Below, piece by piece: positions 39,647 through 48,478 of a stretch of DNA of 64,000 nt. Under the pieces are notes generated by a model. It searched no databases, was not told where the DNA came from, and saw only the letters and a list, made by a program, of their open reading frames with translations. The translations under genes were made by a program, and so were the position numbers. Numbering within the stretch: the first letter of the stretch is position 1; every line of letters begins with the position of its first letter. Source of the stretch: Pseudidiomarina donghaiensis (GTDB lineage Bacteria; Pseudomonadota; Gammaproteobacteria; Enterobacterales; Alteromonadaceae); contig NZ_FPCF01000006.1 in assembly GCF_900116895.1 (NCBI RefSeq), positions 62,001-126,000 on the forward strand. The letters run 5' to 3'.

Positions 39647-40837
39647 ATGTCGCAACACGCTGCACATGATGTGATTGTGATTGGGGCCGGCGCTGCCGGC
39701 CTTCATTGCGCTGCCACCGCAGCCAAACGCGGCCGACGTGTGGTGGTGCTTGATCATGCCAAACAAGCAGGTAAAAAAATTCTTATCTCGGGTGGTGGCC
39801 GCTGTAACTTTACCAACATGTACGCCAGCCCAGAAAACTACTTGTCAGAAAACCCACATTTTTGTAAGTCAGCCTTAAGCCGTTACACCCAATGGGACTT
39901 TATTGGCTTAGTTAACGACTACGGTATTGCGTACCACGAGAAAACTTTAGGCCAGTTATTTTGCGACAACAGCGCCAAAGATATCGTTAATATGCTGATG
40001 AAAGAGTGCAGCAAATACGGTGCTCACGTGCAGTTACGCACCGAGGTGCTTGGTGTCGACCATAGCGCCGATGGCTACGTGGTGAAGACGTCACAAGGGT
40101 TGTTGCAGGCCGAGAAAGTGGTGGTGGCTTGTGGCGGGTTATCCATGCCGAAACTCGGCGCAACGCCTTTGGGCTACCAGCTTGCTGAGCAGTTTGGCCA
40201 CCGCATTGTGCCCGTGCGTGCCGGCTTAGTCCCTTTTACCCTGCACGATGCCGACAAACAGCGTTACGCTGAACTTTCCGGCTTGTCGGTGGATGTTGTG
40301 GCGAGCAACGACCGCGCCAGCTTCAAAGAGGCGATGTTGTTTACTCACCGTGGTGTTTCTGGGCCGTCTATGCTGCAAATATCGTCGTATTGGTACCCTG
40401 GTGAAACCGTTGCCGTGAATTTATTGCCGCAAGAAAATGTCTTTGAAAGCTTAACTGCGCTGCGCCAAAGCCGCCCCCGCATGAGCCTACGCACCGCCGT
40501 ACAAGAGTGGTTTCCAAAACGGCTAGCCCTAACCTTATGCGAGCAATACAATTGGCCCGACAAAAACCTAGCAGACTGCAGTAATGCCCAATTACAGCAC
40601 GTTGCAGACACCCTGCACCAGTGGCCGCTAAAACCAAATGGCACCGAAGGTTACCGTACCGCAGAAGTAACCCTAGGCGGCGTCGACACCAATCAAATCA
40701 GCTCGAAAACCATGGAAAGTCGCCTACAACCCGGCTTGTATTTCATTGGTGAAGTACTTGACGTAACCGGCTGGCTAGGTGGCTATAACTTTCAATGGGC
40801 CTGGAGCAGTGGCTGGGTTTGTGGTGAGAGCGTTTAA
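39647..40837 (+). CDS. HI0933/YhiN-family flavoprotein
   Basis: A 396-residue NAD(P)/FAD-dependent oxidoreductase. FAD-binding GAGAAGLHCAATAAKRG is at about 11-27, followed by the family's ISGGGRCNFTN and the C-terminal VTGWLGGYNFQWAWSSG. Substrate is unknown for most members. The ATG directly abuts the preceding stop codon. Confidence 0.88.
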   Translation: MSQHAAHDVIVIGAGAAGLHCAATAAKRGRRVVVLDHAKQAGKKILISGGGRCNFTNMYASPENYLSENPHFCKSALSRYTQWDFIGLVNDYGIAYHEKTLGQLFCDNSAKDIVNMLMKECSKYGAHVQLRTEVLGVDHSADGYVVKTSQGLLQAEKVVVACGGLSMPKLGATPLGYQLAEQFGHRIVPVRAGLVPFTLHDADKQRYAELSGLSVDVVASNDRASFKEAMLFTHRGVSGPSMLQISSYWYPGETVAVNLLPQENVFESLTALRQSRPRMSLRTAVQEWFPKRLALTLCEQYNWPDKNLADCSNAQLQHVADTLHQWPLKPNGTEGYRTAEVTLGGVDTNQISSKTMESRLQPGLYFIGEVLDVTGWLGGYNFQWAWSSGWVCGESV

Positions 40838-40847
40838 TACGCTGCGG

Positions 40848-41564
40848 TTAAACAAGCTTGGTCAACACGCTATCGGCCCACAAGGCCGCTGCTTTCGATG
40901 ACGGATGAAACCCATCACGGGCCATATACTCAGGTTCAAATGGAAAATCGAACGTAAGATAGTCACACTTTGCGGCGACACTTTTTACTTCCGTATTGTT
41001 TGTTTCCACGCAATGGTGCCACAGCGCTATATTCAATTGTTTGGCTTGCTGCCCAATAAACCAACGCAATGGTTGTGGCAGCGCTGGGAATTTGTGCATC
41101 GGCGGTACCGCTGTGAAGATAATTCTTGGCGCGCCACGCTCAACTTGTAAATAGTTTGTCAGCTTGAGTAAGTCAGCTCGCCACTGTGAAACCGTTGTGC
41201 GTTTCGTGACATCGTTCACGCCTGCAGAAATAACAACGACATCAAAATGTACACCTGCCGGCTGCTGTTTGGCCAGTTTAAGAATGCCGGCACAGGTTAA
41301 CCCAGATTTAGCCCACAACTGCCAATGCACGCGATAGCGCAATCCCAATTGATTCACTAGCCGGCCACACAAGGCCTCGCTTTGCACGCTGCAGCCCACA
41401 CCTGCAGCAGCCGAGTCGCCCAAGATTAGTAGGCGCATCGGCTCACCGTTACCGCTAACACCCTCGCGCTCGCCGGCCGCCTCAGGCAACCGTAATGTAT
41501 TTGAGCGCACCCGCTTTCCTTGCCAAATAAGCAGCGGAGCTAGAATTATCATCAGTATTTTCAC
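40848..41564 (-). CDS. SGNH/GDSL hydrolase
   Basis: A 238-residue esterase-type protein with the four SGNH blocks: LILGDSAAAG (nucleophile Ser), a Gly in the second block, VISAGVNDV (Asn), and DGFHPSSKAA with the Asp-His pair near the C-terminus. A hydrophobic N-terminal stretch may be a signal or anchor. Substrate is unknown; lysophospholipase or acetyl esterase activities are typical of relatives. Confidence 0.85.
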   Translation of the reverse strand: MKILMIILAPLLIWQGKRVRSNTLRLPEAAGEREGVSGNGEPMRLLILGDSAAAGVGCSVQSEALCGRLVNQLGLRYRVHWQLWAKSGLTCAGILKLAKQQPAGVHFDVVVISAGVNDVTKRTTVSQWRADLLKLTNYLQVERGAPRIIFTAVPPMHKFPALPQPLRWFIGQQAKQLNIALWHHCVETNNTEVKSVAAKCDYLTFDFPFEPEYMARDGFHPSSKAAALWADSVLTKLV

Positions 41565-41649
41565 AATTGGTTACTTTTCCTCGATAGGTCACAAATGAAT
41601 TATGGTATATCTTGAAGTGACCTTAACATTCTTAATATAGGTGTTATTC

Positions 41650-42427
41650 ATGAGGCTTACCACTGGCCGACTGCTCGTGTTAGATGATGATCATCAAGTT
41701 AGCTCCACCATTCGCGAAATGGCGCAAGCAGCTGGCCTTACTGCGCAGTCATGCACAGCGGCCGATGAATTTTTTAAACAGGTTCAGCAGTTCGAACCCA
41801 ACCCATATTATTCTCGATTTAGCCATGCCCGGCGCTGACGGTGTCGAGGTCATGCGCCGCTTAGCGCAAGAGCAATGCCACGCGACGCCATGCCGAGCGG
41901 TGGGAAATTAACCATTGAGAGCGCCAACGCACTGCTAGACGAAGACTATGCGCATGCCCATACCGAAGTCACGCCCGGCGAATATATTGTTATTTCTGTG
42001 TCCGACACGGGTACCGGTATGGCGCCCGATGTTATTCACCATGCCTTCGAGCCATTTTTCACCACCAAAGAACGCGGCAAAGGTAGCGGCCTCGGCTTGA
42101 GTATGGTGTATGGCTACGTCAAACAGTCCAATGGGCATATTAAAATTTACTCAGAGCTAGAGCTCGGCGCATGACGCATTAGAAATGCTGAAAAATCAGC
42201 GGTTTGACTTGCTGTTTACCGATGTGGTGATGCCCGGTATGAATGGCCCACAATTGGCAGTCGAAGCGCATAAACTCTATCCGGACATGAAACTACTATT
42301 TACCTCGGGCTATACTGAAAACGCCATTGTTCATCATGGCCGATTAGACCCCGGCGTGAAGCTATTGAGTAAGCCTTATCGCCGCCAAGACCTCGCGAAC
42401 AAAATTCGCGAAGCCTTAGACGACTAA
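41650..42427 (+). pseudogene. Decayed two-component hybrid sensor kinase (receiver, kinase and receiver fragments)
   Basis: Three pieces lie in changing frames. (1) Receiver start LLVLDDDHQVSSTIREMA; an apparent extra A near 41800 shifts the frame, after which [20 protein letters not shown] continues. (2) From about 41876 only the C-terminal half of a HATPase domain remains ([42 protein letters not shown]); the phosphoacceptor domain and N-box are gone. (3) From about 42170, in another frame, a receiver lacking its first third (LLFTDVVMPGMNGP to LLSKPYRRQDL). A frameshift and at least two deletions make function very unlikely. Confidence 0.88.
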
Positions 42428-42436
42428 TCGACACGT

Positions 42437-43186
42437 TTAGTTTGACGGCGCTTGTTGTAGCGCCTCAATCACCACTTTTTCTAAGTCGGCATACTCGACA
42501 TAGCCCGGAATAATGCGACCACCAATGATCATGGCCGGCGTTCCATTAAGACCAAAATCGCGGAACACTTGGTAGTTACGTGAAATAATTGTCGGCGTTG
42601 CATTCTCGCTCTGTAATTGCGAACGAGTACCTGTACGACGTGCTATTTGCTCTAGTGACTTTTGTGTATGCAAGCCGTTTTTGGCATAGAGCAACTCATG
42701 CACATCAGCAAATTGCTTAGGTTGGTTTTGCCACACATTCAGCGCATAAGCAGCGGGGTTGAGTTTCCCTCCTTCCACTTCACCTTGGCGCAAGGGAATC
42801 ATAATATTGATCACTTTTAATTGTTCGTATTCGCTAACGAGTTTTTGTAAATGTGGTTCTAGGCGCTTGCAGTATGGACAGTCATAATCGGTAAACACCA
42901 CCACTTCGAGAGCCGATTCTTTAGCCCCAAACCAAGGGTGTGTTTCATCATTCTCAAACAACCATGGCCCGTGTTCTGCGCTGCGCTTCTGCGCGGCTGC
43001 TTTATTTTCGATATAGCTTTTTAAGCTGTCTAACACACTGGGAATAATTTCAGGGTTTTGTTGCAACAGAGCTTCGATTTCTTGAAGCTGTGAGGCTTGT
43101 TCGGTGCTTTTTTGCTGTGCTTTTACCGACGTGGCTACCGCAAAACTTAGACTAATACTCAAAAATACTGACACTAAAAACTTCAT
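42437..43186 (-). CDS. scsC: Periplasmic DsbA-fold thiol oxidoreductase, ScsC-like
   Basis: A 249-residue exported protein: signal peptide to about residue 23 (ending SVKA), then a helical segment (LQEIEALLQQNPEIIPSVL) as in ScsC/DsbC-type oligomerisation regions, and a thioredoxin-fold domain with active site DYDCPYCKR (CPYC). The cis-Pro loop is NGTPAMII. It lies in an operon with scsB- and scsD-like genes, so ScsC is the best label; its disulfide partner is probably ScsB. Confidence 0.8.
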   Translation of the reverse strand: MKFLVSVFLSISLSFAVATSVKAQQKSTEQASQLQEIEALLQQNPEIIPSVLDSLKSYIENKAAAQKRSAEHGPWLFENDETHPWFGAKESALEVVVFTDYDCPYCKRLEPHLQKLVSEYEQLKVINIMIPLRQGEVEGGKLNPAAYALNVWQNQPKQFADVHELLYAKNGLHTQKSLEQIARRTGTRSQLQSENATPTIISRNYQVFRDFGLNGTPAMIIGGRIIPGYVEYADLEKVVIEALQQAPSN

Positions 43187-43199
43187 AACATCTCCAAAA

Positions 43200-43694
43200 T
43201 TAGTGCATTAGGCGCGCCCACTGCAGGCGCAACCATAACCCCACTGGCGTTGATGCACCAGTGGTATATGAAACAATTTCTCCGTTGGCAATGATGGTGA
43301 CCGTTGGGGTCGCCACAATTTGCCAACGCTGAGCAAGCATTCCCGTGCTGTCATTCACGGTTTCAAACTGGTAGTTATTCGTGGTTAGATACTGGGTTAA
43401 CTGTGTATCATCACCGGAACGAATGGCAATACTAAATACTGAATAGTCTTCGGCTAACCAATTAATCGATGGTGAAACCAGCTCGCAAATGGGACACCAA
43501 GTGCCCCAAAAGTAAAGCACCACCGGCTGCTCATGACTAAGCTGAAGAACATCTACCGTGCCTTCGGACAGTGTCGTCACTGTAAGTGGAGCAATGGGGC
43601 CACTGGGCAAGTGACGGCCACGCCAAGCGTCTACAGCAAAGCTAATTGCCAGAAACAACACCACGTAAAGCAGTATTTGCTTAATTCGCTTCAT
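43200..43694 (-). CDS. scsD: Membrane-anchored thioredoxin-like protein, ScsD-like
   Basis: A 164-residue TlpA/ResA-like protein with an N-terminal membrane anchor (about 6-22) and a periplasmic thioredoxin domain with WGTWCPICE (CPIC). It overlaps the scsB stop by 14 bases, showing tight coupling. In Salmonella the order is scsABCD; here scsD precedes scsC. Confidence 0.8.
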   Translation of the reverse strand: MKRIKQILLYVVLFLAISFAVDAWRGRHLPSGPIAPLTVTTLSEGTVDVLQLSHEQPVVLYFWGTWCPICELVSPSINWLAEDYSVFSIAIRSGDDTQLTQYLTTNNYQFETVNDSTGMLAQRWQIVATPTVTIIANGEIVSYTTGASTPVGLWLRLQWARLMH

Positions 43695-45669
43695 GCGTGC
43701 CTCGCTGCGGGCTAGCGGCTTGATTAAGCGCCTCTATCACCGCTTGGTCGGTCAAAATAACTGGCAAGATGATGCCTTCTGGCGCGCCAGGCCCATACAC
43801 TTGGTTGAAAGGCACACCGTAGCGCCCGTTGGCCTTTAAAAAGTCAGTAATGCGCTGATTCGGGCGCGTCCAGTCACCACGAATGGCCACCACATGCTCT
43901 TGTTGCAGCGCACCGGCTACTGGTTGCTGGGTCAACACATTGTATTTGTTGGCTTGGCAAGTCACACACCAGTCGGCTGTTACATCGACAAACACAACTT
44001 TGTTCGCCGCTAACGCTTGTGCTATTGCTTGCCCACTTAGTGTTTGCCATTGGGTTTGCTCGGTGTTCACCTCGGTGGCTGCGGCATTATTTGGCATGAT
44101 TTGGCTAACTAAAATGCTCACCAGCCACAGCGAAGTCAGCATAAGTAACACTGCGAATACACGATTCACCCATTGCAGCCACGCACCTGGCTTAGGTAGC
44201 TTAGTGGCAAGCTGCGGCCATGCCGCCACCAATAGCCACGGCAACGCCATGCCCACACCAAGCACCATAAACACCAACATAAGCGTGAGGTTAGATGCCG
44301 CTAACGCAAAGGCGACTGCGGTACCCAAAAAAGGTGCCGTACAAGGCGTGGCTAACAAGGTGGCAAACATGCCCTGTACAAAGTGCCCAAGCGTTGAGTT
44401 ATCACCGCGACTTGCTACCCATTGTTGCAGCCCATGGGGTAGCTGAATACGCCATAAGCCACTCACCGATATTGCAAAAATCGCGGTAACCAACGCCATA
44501 AAACCAACAAAATAAGGGTTTTGAAATTGAATTCCCCAGCCTATTGCCTGGCCACTCGCTTTTAACACCATGACCATGACAGCCAGCAACACAAACGAGA
44601 ACACGATGCCCAGTGCTGAGGCGATAAAGTGTTTACGTATAGCGCCCTGATGTGCTGGAGCGACAATAATAGAACGCAGTTTTAGCCCTAAAACCGGCAG
44701 CACACAAGGCATAATGTTAAGAATGAAGCCACCCAGCAAAGCAAATCCTAGAATTACTCCCAAACTAGGCAGATCAGTATTGGTTGATTGTGGATTATCG
44801 TGCGCCTGTAGCGAGCCTGCGCTTACCTGACTCGAAAGTTCAGCTTGCAGCGTTTGATCGGCCACGGTCACCTGCATTTGCTCACCAACAAGGTCGGGGA
44901 GCTCTAGCCAGTGAGAAATGGCGAAACGTGCTGTGAGGGTGTTGCCATCAACGCGTTGCTCTAGTTGCTCAATGGCTAAATCAGTGAGATCTGGGTGCAA
45001 ACTGTCAACAAATAGCCGCGGTTGCTGCCAGGCTTTTTTGTGTGTAACGCTGACTTCAAGCTGCTGTTGTTGCGCTGACCAGATCATGCGCGATACACCA
45101 ACAAGTGGATGATTAACGTGCGGCAGGCGGCTCTGGGCCTGCTCAAACACAAACATGGCATCCATGTCGGCGGTTAATTCACTTGGCGTAAAACTCAGCT
45201 CTAACGGAAAGTCAGAAATGACACAAATATCGGTACAGCTGGCAAGTGTCAGTGTTCCTTTGATGGTGGTTTCTTGCTGCCAATCAGCCACGTCAATTAG
45301 CCAAGGAAAGCTAACATCACCTTGGTAACCAACGGTTTCAATGCCTTGCACACTAAAACGCTGCGGCACTGGAAACTGCCAACGAATATTACTGACGTTA
45401 GTCGACGCGTCTTGCCAAGAGAAGTCAGGCGGAACACCACCTTCTCCGGGCGTGCGCCAATAAGTTTTCCATGGCTCGGTAAGTTTGACCTGCAGCAAGC
45501 CATGCACTGTATTTTCGGTGCTATCGGTTTTACCCGGCAACAGTAAACGAACCTGTACAGCATCGTGCTGTTTTAGCTGCACCCACGAGGTGCTCACCTG
45601 CGCTTGAGCAGGTAAAAGCATCATCGCAACGGCGAAGGCCAGTACACGTATTAAATTTTGAATGTTCAT
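43681..45669 (-). CDS. scsB: Thiol:disulfide interchange protein, DsbD family, ScsB-like
   Basis: A 662-residue electron carrier passing reductant from cytoplasmic thioredoxin to the periplasm. It has a signal peptide, an N-terminal periplasmic domain with a Cys pair (CTDICVISD), about eight membrane helices carrying Cys in IMPCVLPVLG and TPCTAPFLG, and a C-terminal thioredoxin domain with ADWCVTCQANK. The long N-terminal domain fits ScsB better than classical DsbD. Confidence 0.85.
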   Translation of the reverse strand: MNIQNLIRVLAFAVAMMLLPAQAQVSTSWVQLKQHDAVQVRLLLPGKTDSTENTVHGLLQVKLTEPWKTYWRTPGEGGVPPDFSWQDASTNVSNIRWQFPVPQRFSVQGIETVGYQGDVSFPWLIDVADWQQETTIKGTLTLASCTDICVISDFPLELSFTPSELTADMDAMFVFEQAQSRLPHVNHPLVGVSRMIWSAQQQQLEVSVTHKKAWQQPRLFVDSLHPDLTDLAIEQLEQRVDGNTLTARFAISHWLELPDLVGEQMQVTVADQTLQAELSSQVSAGSLQAHDNPQSTNTDLPSLGVILGFALLGGFILNIMPCVLPVLGLKLRSIIVAPAHQGAIRKHFIASALGIVFSFVLLAVMVMVLKASGQAIGWGIQFQNPYFVGFMALVTAIFAISVSGLWRIQLPHGLQQWVASRGDNSTLGHFVQGMFATLLATPCTAPFLGTAVAFALAASNLTLMLVFMVLGVGMALPWLLVAAWPQLATKLPKPGAWLQWVNRVFAVLLMLTSLWLVSILVSQIMPNNAAATEVNTEQTQWQTLSGQAIAQALAANKVVFVDVTADWCVTCQANKYNVLTQQPVAGALQQEHVVAIRGDWTRPNQRITDFLKANGRYGVPFNQVYGPGAPEGIILPVILTDQAVIEALNQAASPQRGTHEAN

Positions 45670-45728
45670 TAAAATTATCTCATGTGTTTACAACATAACG
45701 TATGGACGAAAACTGAGGTTCAGTTCGT

Positions 45729-46106
45729 CTACTCGTTAAACACACAAAATACGAGGTGGGGTCGGTATCGCCTAAGTGGCGGTGGCGATTGTGCAACTGG
45801 TGCGGGAGCCTGCCGCGCGAGCACCAACAATACCAGCACAATAAACAAAGATAAGGCAGCGCCGCCATCTAAAATATTCGCATGTGCTTGTTGCAACAAG
45901 TGGCCAGACGCATCGCAGTCAGCCGCCAAGTGTGTCGCAGTGCTGGCATCGGCTTGGTGATGCTGAGCTTGCTGGGTTTTCAATGGACAGCCAGCTAAGC
46001 CTAAGTTACTTTGCTGGCTCCAACACAAAAACAGCACGCAAGCTATCGCCATCAGGGCAATATAAGCTCGAAACTGTTGTTGTGCTTGACCTCTAAACAT
46101 CGTCAC
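45729..46106 (-). CDS. Small Cys/His-containing membrane protein at the head of the scs operon
   Basis: A 125-residue protein with two hydrophobic segments (about 14-32 and 80-97). The stretch between them is rich in His and Cys (HHQADAS, HLAADCDASGH), and the tail is RPHLVFCVFNE. It precedes scsB by 59 bases on the same strand, the place of scsA in Salmonella. The His/Cys content would suit copper binding, but I cannot confirm homology to ScsA. Confidence 0.6.
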   Translation of the reverse strand: MTMFRGQAQQQFRAYIALMAIACVLFLCWSQQSNLGLAGCPLKTQQAQHHQADASTATHLAADCDASGHLLQQAHANILDGGAALSLFIVLVLLVLARQAPAPVAQSPPPLRRYRPHLVFCVFNE

Positions 46107-46120
46107 CCGCTAGCTCTCGC

Positions 46121-46148
46121 TAATATCTAATATCTAATATCTAATATC
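46121..46148. repeat. Four tandem TAATATC heptads
   Basis: Four exact copies of TAATATC in a row, between the scs operon head and the SDR gene. This is the same heptad (GATATTA in reverse) as in the inverted array at 13803-13881; no opposite-orientation array is seen here. Confidence 0.85.
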
Positions 46149-46162
46149 GCTTTTGCTTTTCT

Positions 46163-46933
46163 CTATCCAGCTCCCATACCGCCGTCAACGCGATACTGGC
46201 AACCCGTAATAAAATGACTCTCATCAGACGCCAAAAACAACATTAAGTTCGCGACATCCAATGGCTCGCCATAATGCCCCATCGGAATCATTTGTTCAAA
46301 TTGAGCTTGTGCTTCAGTTGCACGCCCCGGGTTTAAGGTTTCTTCAATAGCCCGCATCATGCGAGTATGAATTGGCGACGGATGTACCGAGTTAACACGT
46401 ACACCATAAGGTCCAGCTTCTAAAGCTGCTGATTTAGTGAGTCCAACTATCGCATGCTTTGATGCCACATAAGGGCTTAAATTCGCGAAACCATCAAGGC
46501 CTGCCACTGATGACATGTTCACAATGCTGCCCGATTTTTGTTTCAGCATGTGTGGTAGCACATACTTCAAACCTAAAAATACGCCACGTAAATTTACCGC
46601 AATAACTCGGTCAAAGTGCTCTGTTGATTGCTGATGCAGCGGTGCAGTAGCCGATTCAATTCCGGCATTATTGATAAAGATATCCAGACCATGGAAGTGA
46701 GCAAGTGTGGCTTGCACATAGTTCTGCGTCGCAGTTTCGCTAGATACATCGGCTGCAACACTAAACACGCGATCAGGGTGGCCTAGCTCCTGTTCCGCTT
46801 GCGCTAAGTCATTTTCGTGCAGGTCAACCAATACAACATTCGCACCTTCACGTAAAAATAGTGCCGCAGTGGCTAAGCCTATACCTGCTGCACCGCCGGT
46901 AATAATGGCTGTTTTATTGTCTAATCGGCTCAT
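46163..46933 (-). CDS. SDR-family oxidoreductase
   Basis: A 256-residue classical short-chain dehydrogenase. NAD-binding TGGAAGIG at about 12-19, NNAG at about 88-91, and the Ser-Tyr-Lys catalytic set (NMSSVAG, SPYVASKHA). The C-terminal ITGCQYRVDGGMGAG is typical. Substrate cannot be told from sequence. Confidence 0.88.
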   Translation of the reverse strand: MSRLDNKTAIITGGAAGIGLATAALFLREGANVVLVDLHENDLAQAEQELGHPDRVFSVAADVSSETATQNYVQATLAHFHGLDIFINNAGIESATAPLHQQSTEHFDRVIAVNLRGVFLGLKYVLPHMLKQKSGSIVNMSSVAGLDGFANLSPYVASKHAIVGLTKSAALEAGPYGVRVNSVHPSPIHTRMMRAIEETLNPGRATEAQAQFEQMIPMGHYGEPLDVANLMLFLASDESHFITGCQYRVDGGMGAG

Positions 46934-47029
46934 TTCGCACCTCCAAAATAGCCAGTGGGGTGCGATTAACTATAGGTTATTTTATAAACAATGCCGTGAT
47001 CTGGAATAACTTTCTTCGTTGCGCTGCAT

Positions 47030-47587
47030 TTACCAAAATAACGCCACAACGCCAAGCACGATGAAGAGTGCAGAGGCCATGTAACGAGCTAGGTCGAGTG
47101 GTAGTTTTTGCATGAGCTTATTACCCAACAAAACCACGGGTACATTAGCTAACATCATGCCAATAGTGGTGCCTAAAGTGACCAACCAAACGTTACTGTA
47201 TTGCGCGCCAAGCACAACGGTTGCAATTTGCGTTTTGTCACCTATTTCAGCTAGGAAAAACAGCACGGTCGTCGCCACAAATGCGCCATATTTGCGCACC
47301 ACACCCATGTCATCATCGTCAGCCTTGTCGGGAATAAGCACCCACAAGCCTACGGCAATAAAGCTGGCAGCAACCACATAAGTCGCTGTGTCTTGCGGTA
47401 GCACGCTAATTATCCAGCTACCAAACCAGGCGGACACAAAGTGGTTTAATACGGTCGCGACAAATATACCGGAAATAATGGACCACTTGTGCCGATAGCG
47501 CGCCGCCAAAAACAGGCTAAGCAATTGTGTTTTATCGCCTATTTCCGCAATTGCAACGGTGACGGTTGAAGTTAAAAATGCATCCAA
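47030..47587 (-). CDS. TMEM165/GDT1-family cation transporter (probable Mn exporter)
   Basis: A 185-residue membrane protein made of two homologous halves, each with the signature AEIGDKTQ (about 14-21 and 112-119). Six membrane helices are expected. Bacterial relatives such as MneA export manganese, while eukaryotic members move Mn and Ca. AGGGAG precedes the ATG. It is divergent from fnr. Confidence 0.9.
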   Translation of the reverse strand: MDAFLTSTVTVAIAEIGDKTQLLSLFLAARYRHKWSIISGIFVATVLNHFVSAWFGSWIISVLPQDTATYVVAASFIAVGLWVLIPDKADDDDMGVVRKYGAFVATTVLFFLAEIGDKTQIATVVLGAQYSNVWLVTLGTTIGMMLANVPVVLLGNKLMQKLPLDLARYMASALFIVLGVVALFW

Positions 47588-47614
47588 AATACAGCTCCCT
47601 AATGGTAGGCGCGC

Positions 47615-47643
47615 ATTTTATCGGGGATGTAAAACATAAGCAA
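47615..47643 (-). promoter_or_regulatory. Candidate promoter of the GDT1-family gene
   Basis: Minus-strand TTGCTT, 17-base spacer, TAAAAT (5 of 6 in the -10). It lies 28 bases before the start codon. Confidence 0.5.
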
Positions 47644-47655
47644 TTAATCGCGATC

Positions 47656-47682
47656 TACCCCTTGAGAGGGATCTCAGGGGTA
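47656..47682. promoter_or_regulatory. 27-base imperfect palindrome between gdt1 and fnr
   Basis: TACCCCT...AGGGGTA arms continue inward as GAGA/TCTC with one bulged base. It sits upstream of both the gdt1 candidate promoter and a TATACT at 47720-47725 that may serve fnr. The outer TACCCCT arms look like NarL/NarP heptamers, though not in the standard 7-2-7 spacing. Confidence 0.5.
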
Positions 47683-47745
47683 CTCCATCAGCACAAGGTT
47701 AATTTCTAGCCGTAGCGCGTATACTGCATGCATCACTTACTAAAT

Positions 47746-47759
47746 TTGATCTGCATCAG
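47746..47759. promoter_or_regulatory. FNR box overlapping the fnr translation start region
   Basis: TTGAT-CTGC-ATCAG matches TTGAT-N4-ATCAA in 9 of 10 positions. It ends 9 bases before the fnr ATG and lies downstream of the likely -10, the position for negative autoregulation. Confidence 0.75.
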
Positions 47760-47768
47760 GAAATAGTT

Positions 47769-48473
47769 ATGGCAAATATGACCTCACACATTCATTGTCA
47801 AAATTGCAGCATGGCCGCACTGTGTTTGCCTTATCAGCTTGACCAAGACGGCATGGCTCGCTTAGACACCATTATTCAGCGCCACAAGCCTATTCACAAA
47901 CGCGATGTGTTAGTTAACGCCGGTGAGTCATTAAAGTGCTTGTATGCGGTTCGCAGTGGTTCGTTGAAGTCGTACACCATTGACGACAACGGCGTTGAGC
48001 AGATTATCGATTTTCACCTACCTGGCGATGTGATTGGTTTCGATGCGTTAGCCAACAGCCAACACCGTAGCTACACTCAAGCATTAGAAACCGCCATGCT
48101 GTGTGAAATTCCAATGAGTTCGCTTGACGAGCTAGCTGAACAAATGCCTGGCCTACGCCGCCAAATGTGGCGCTTAATGAGTGGCGAAATTTACAATAGC
48201 AAACAATTGCTCGGCACCTTAAACAACCGTTCCGCTCAGCAACGCTTAGCGAACTTTTTAACGACCCTTGCCGATCGTTTTAAAGAACGCGGGCTGTCCA
48301 ACCGTTCGTTTCGGTTAACCATGACACGTGCTGATATTGGTAATTATCTTGGTTTGTCGGTAGAAACCATCAGCCGTATTTTGTCAGCGCTGCAAGCCGA
48401 GGGCGTTATTGACGTACAAAACAAGCTGGTGAACGTACTTGAGCCAGAACGCTTACACGAACTGGCTCAGTAA
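47769..48473 (+). CDS. fnr: FNR-type oxygen-responsive regulator
   Basis: A 234-residue CRP/FNR protein. Cys 10, 13, 19 and 112 occupy the spacing of E. coli FNR Cys 20, 23, 29 and 122, the [4Fe-4S] ligands. The recognition helix contains LSVETISRI, with the Glu and Arg that read TTGAT. It should activate anaerobic genes when oxygen is absent. FNR-type boxes occur before nrdG, hemN, norR and fnr itself in this window. Confidence 0.96.
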   Translation: MANMTSHIHCQNCSMAALCLPYQLDQDGMARLDTIIQRHKPIHKRDVLVNAGESLKCLYAVRSGSLKSYTIDDNGVEQIIDFHLPGDVIGFDALANSQHRSYTQALETAMLCEIPMSSLDELAEQMPGLRRQMWRLMSGEIYNSKQLLGTLNNRSAQQRLANFLTTLADRFKERGLSNRSFRLTMTRADIGNYLGLSVETISRILSALQAEGVIDVQNKLVNVLEPERLHELAQ

Positions 48474-48478
48474 CGAGA

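Noticed and set aside
47588-47680. Possible yybP-ykoY manganese riboswitch before the GDT1-family gene
   Set aside because: Read on the minus strand, the leader does not show the conserved loop motifs of that riboswitch, and the likely promoter leaves a leader of only about 20-25 bases.
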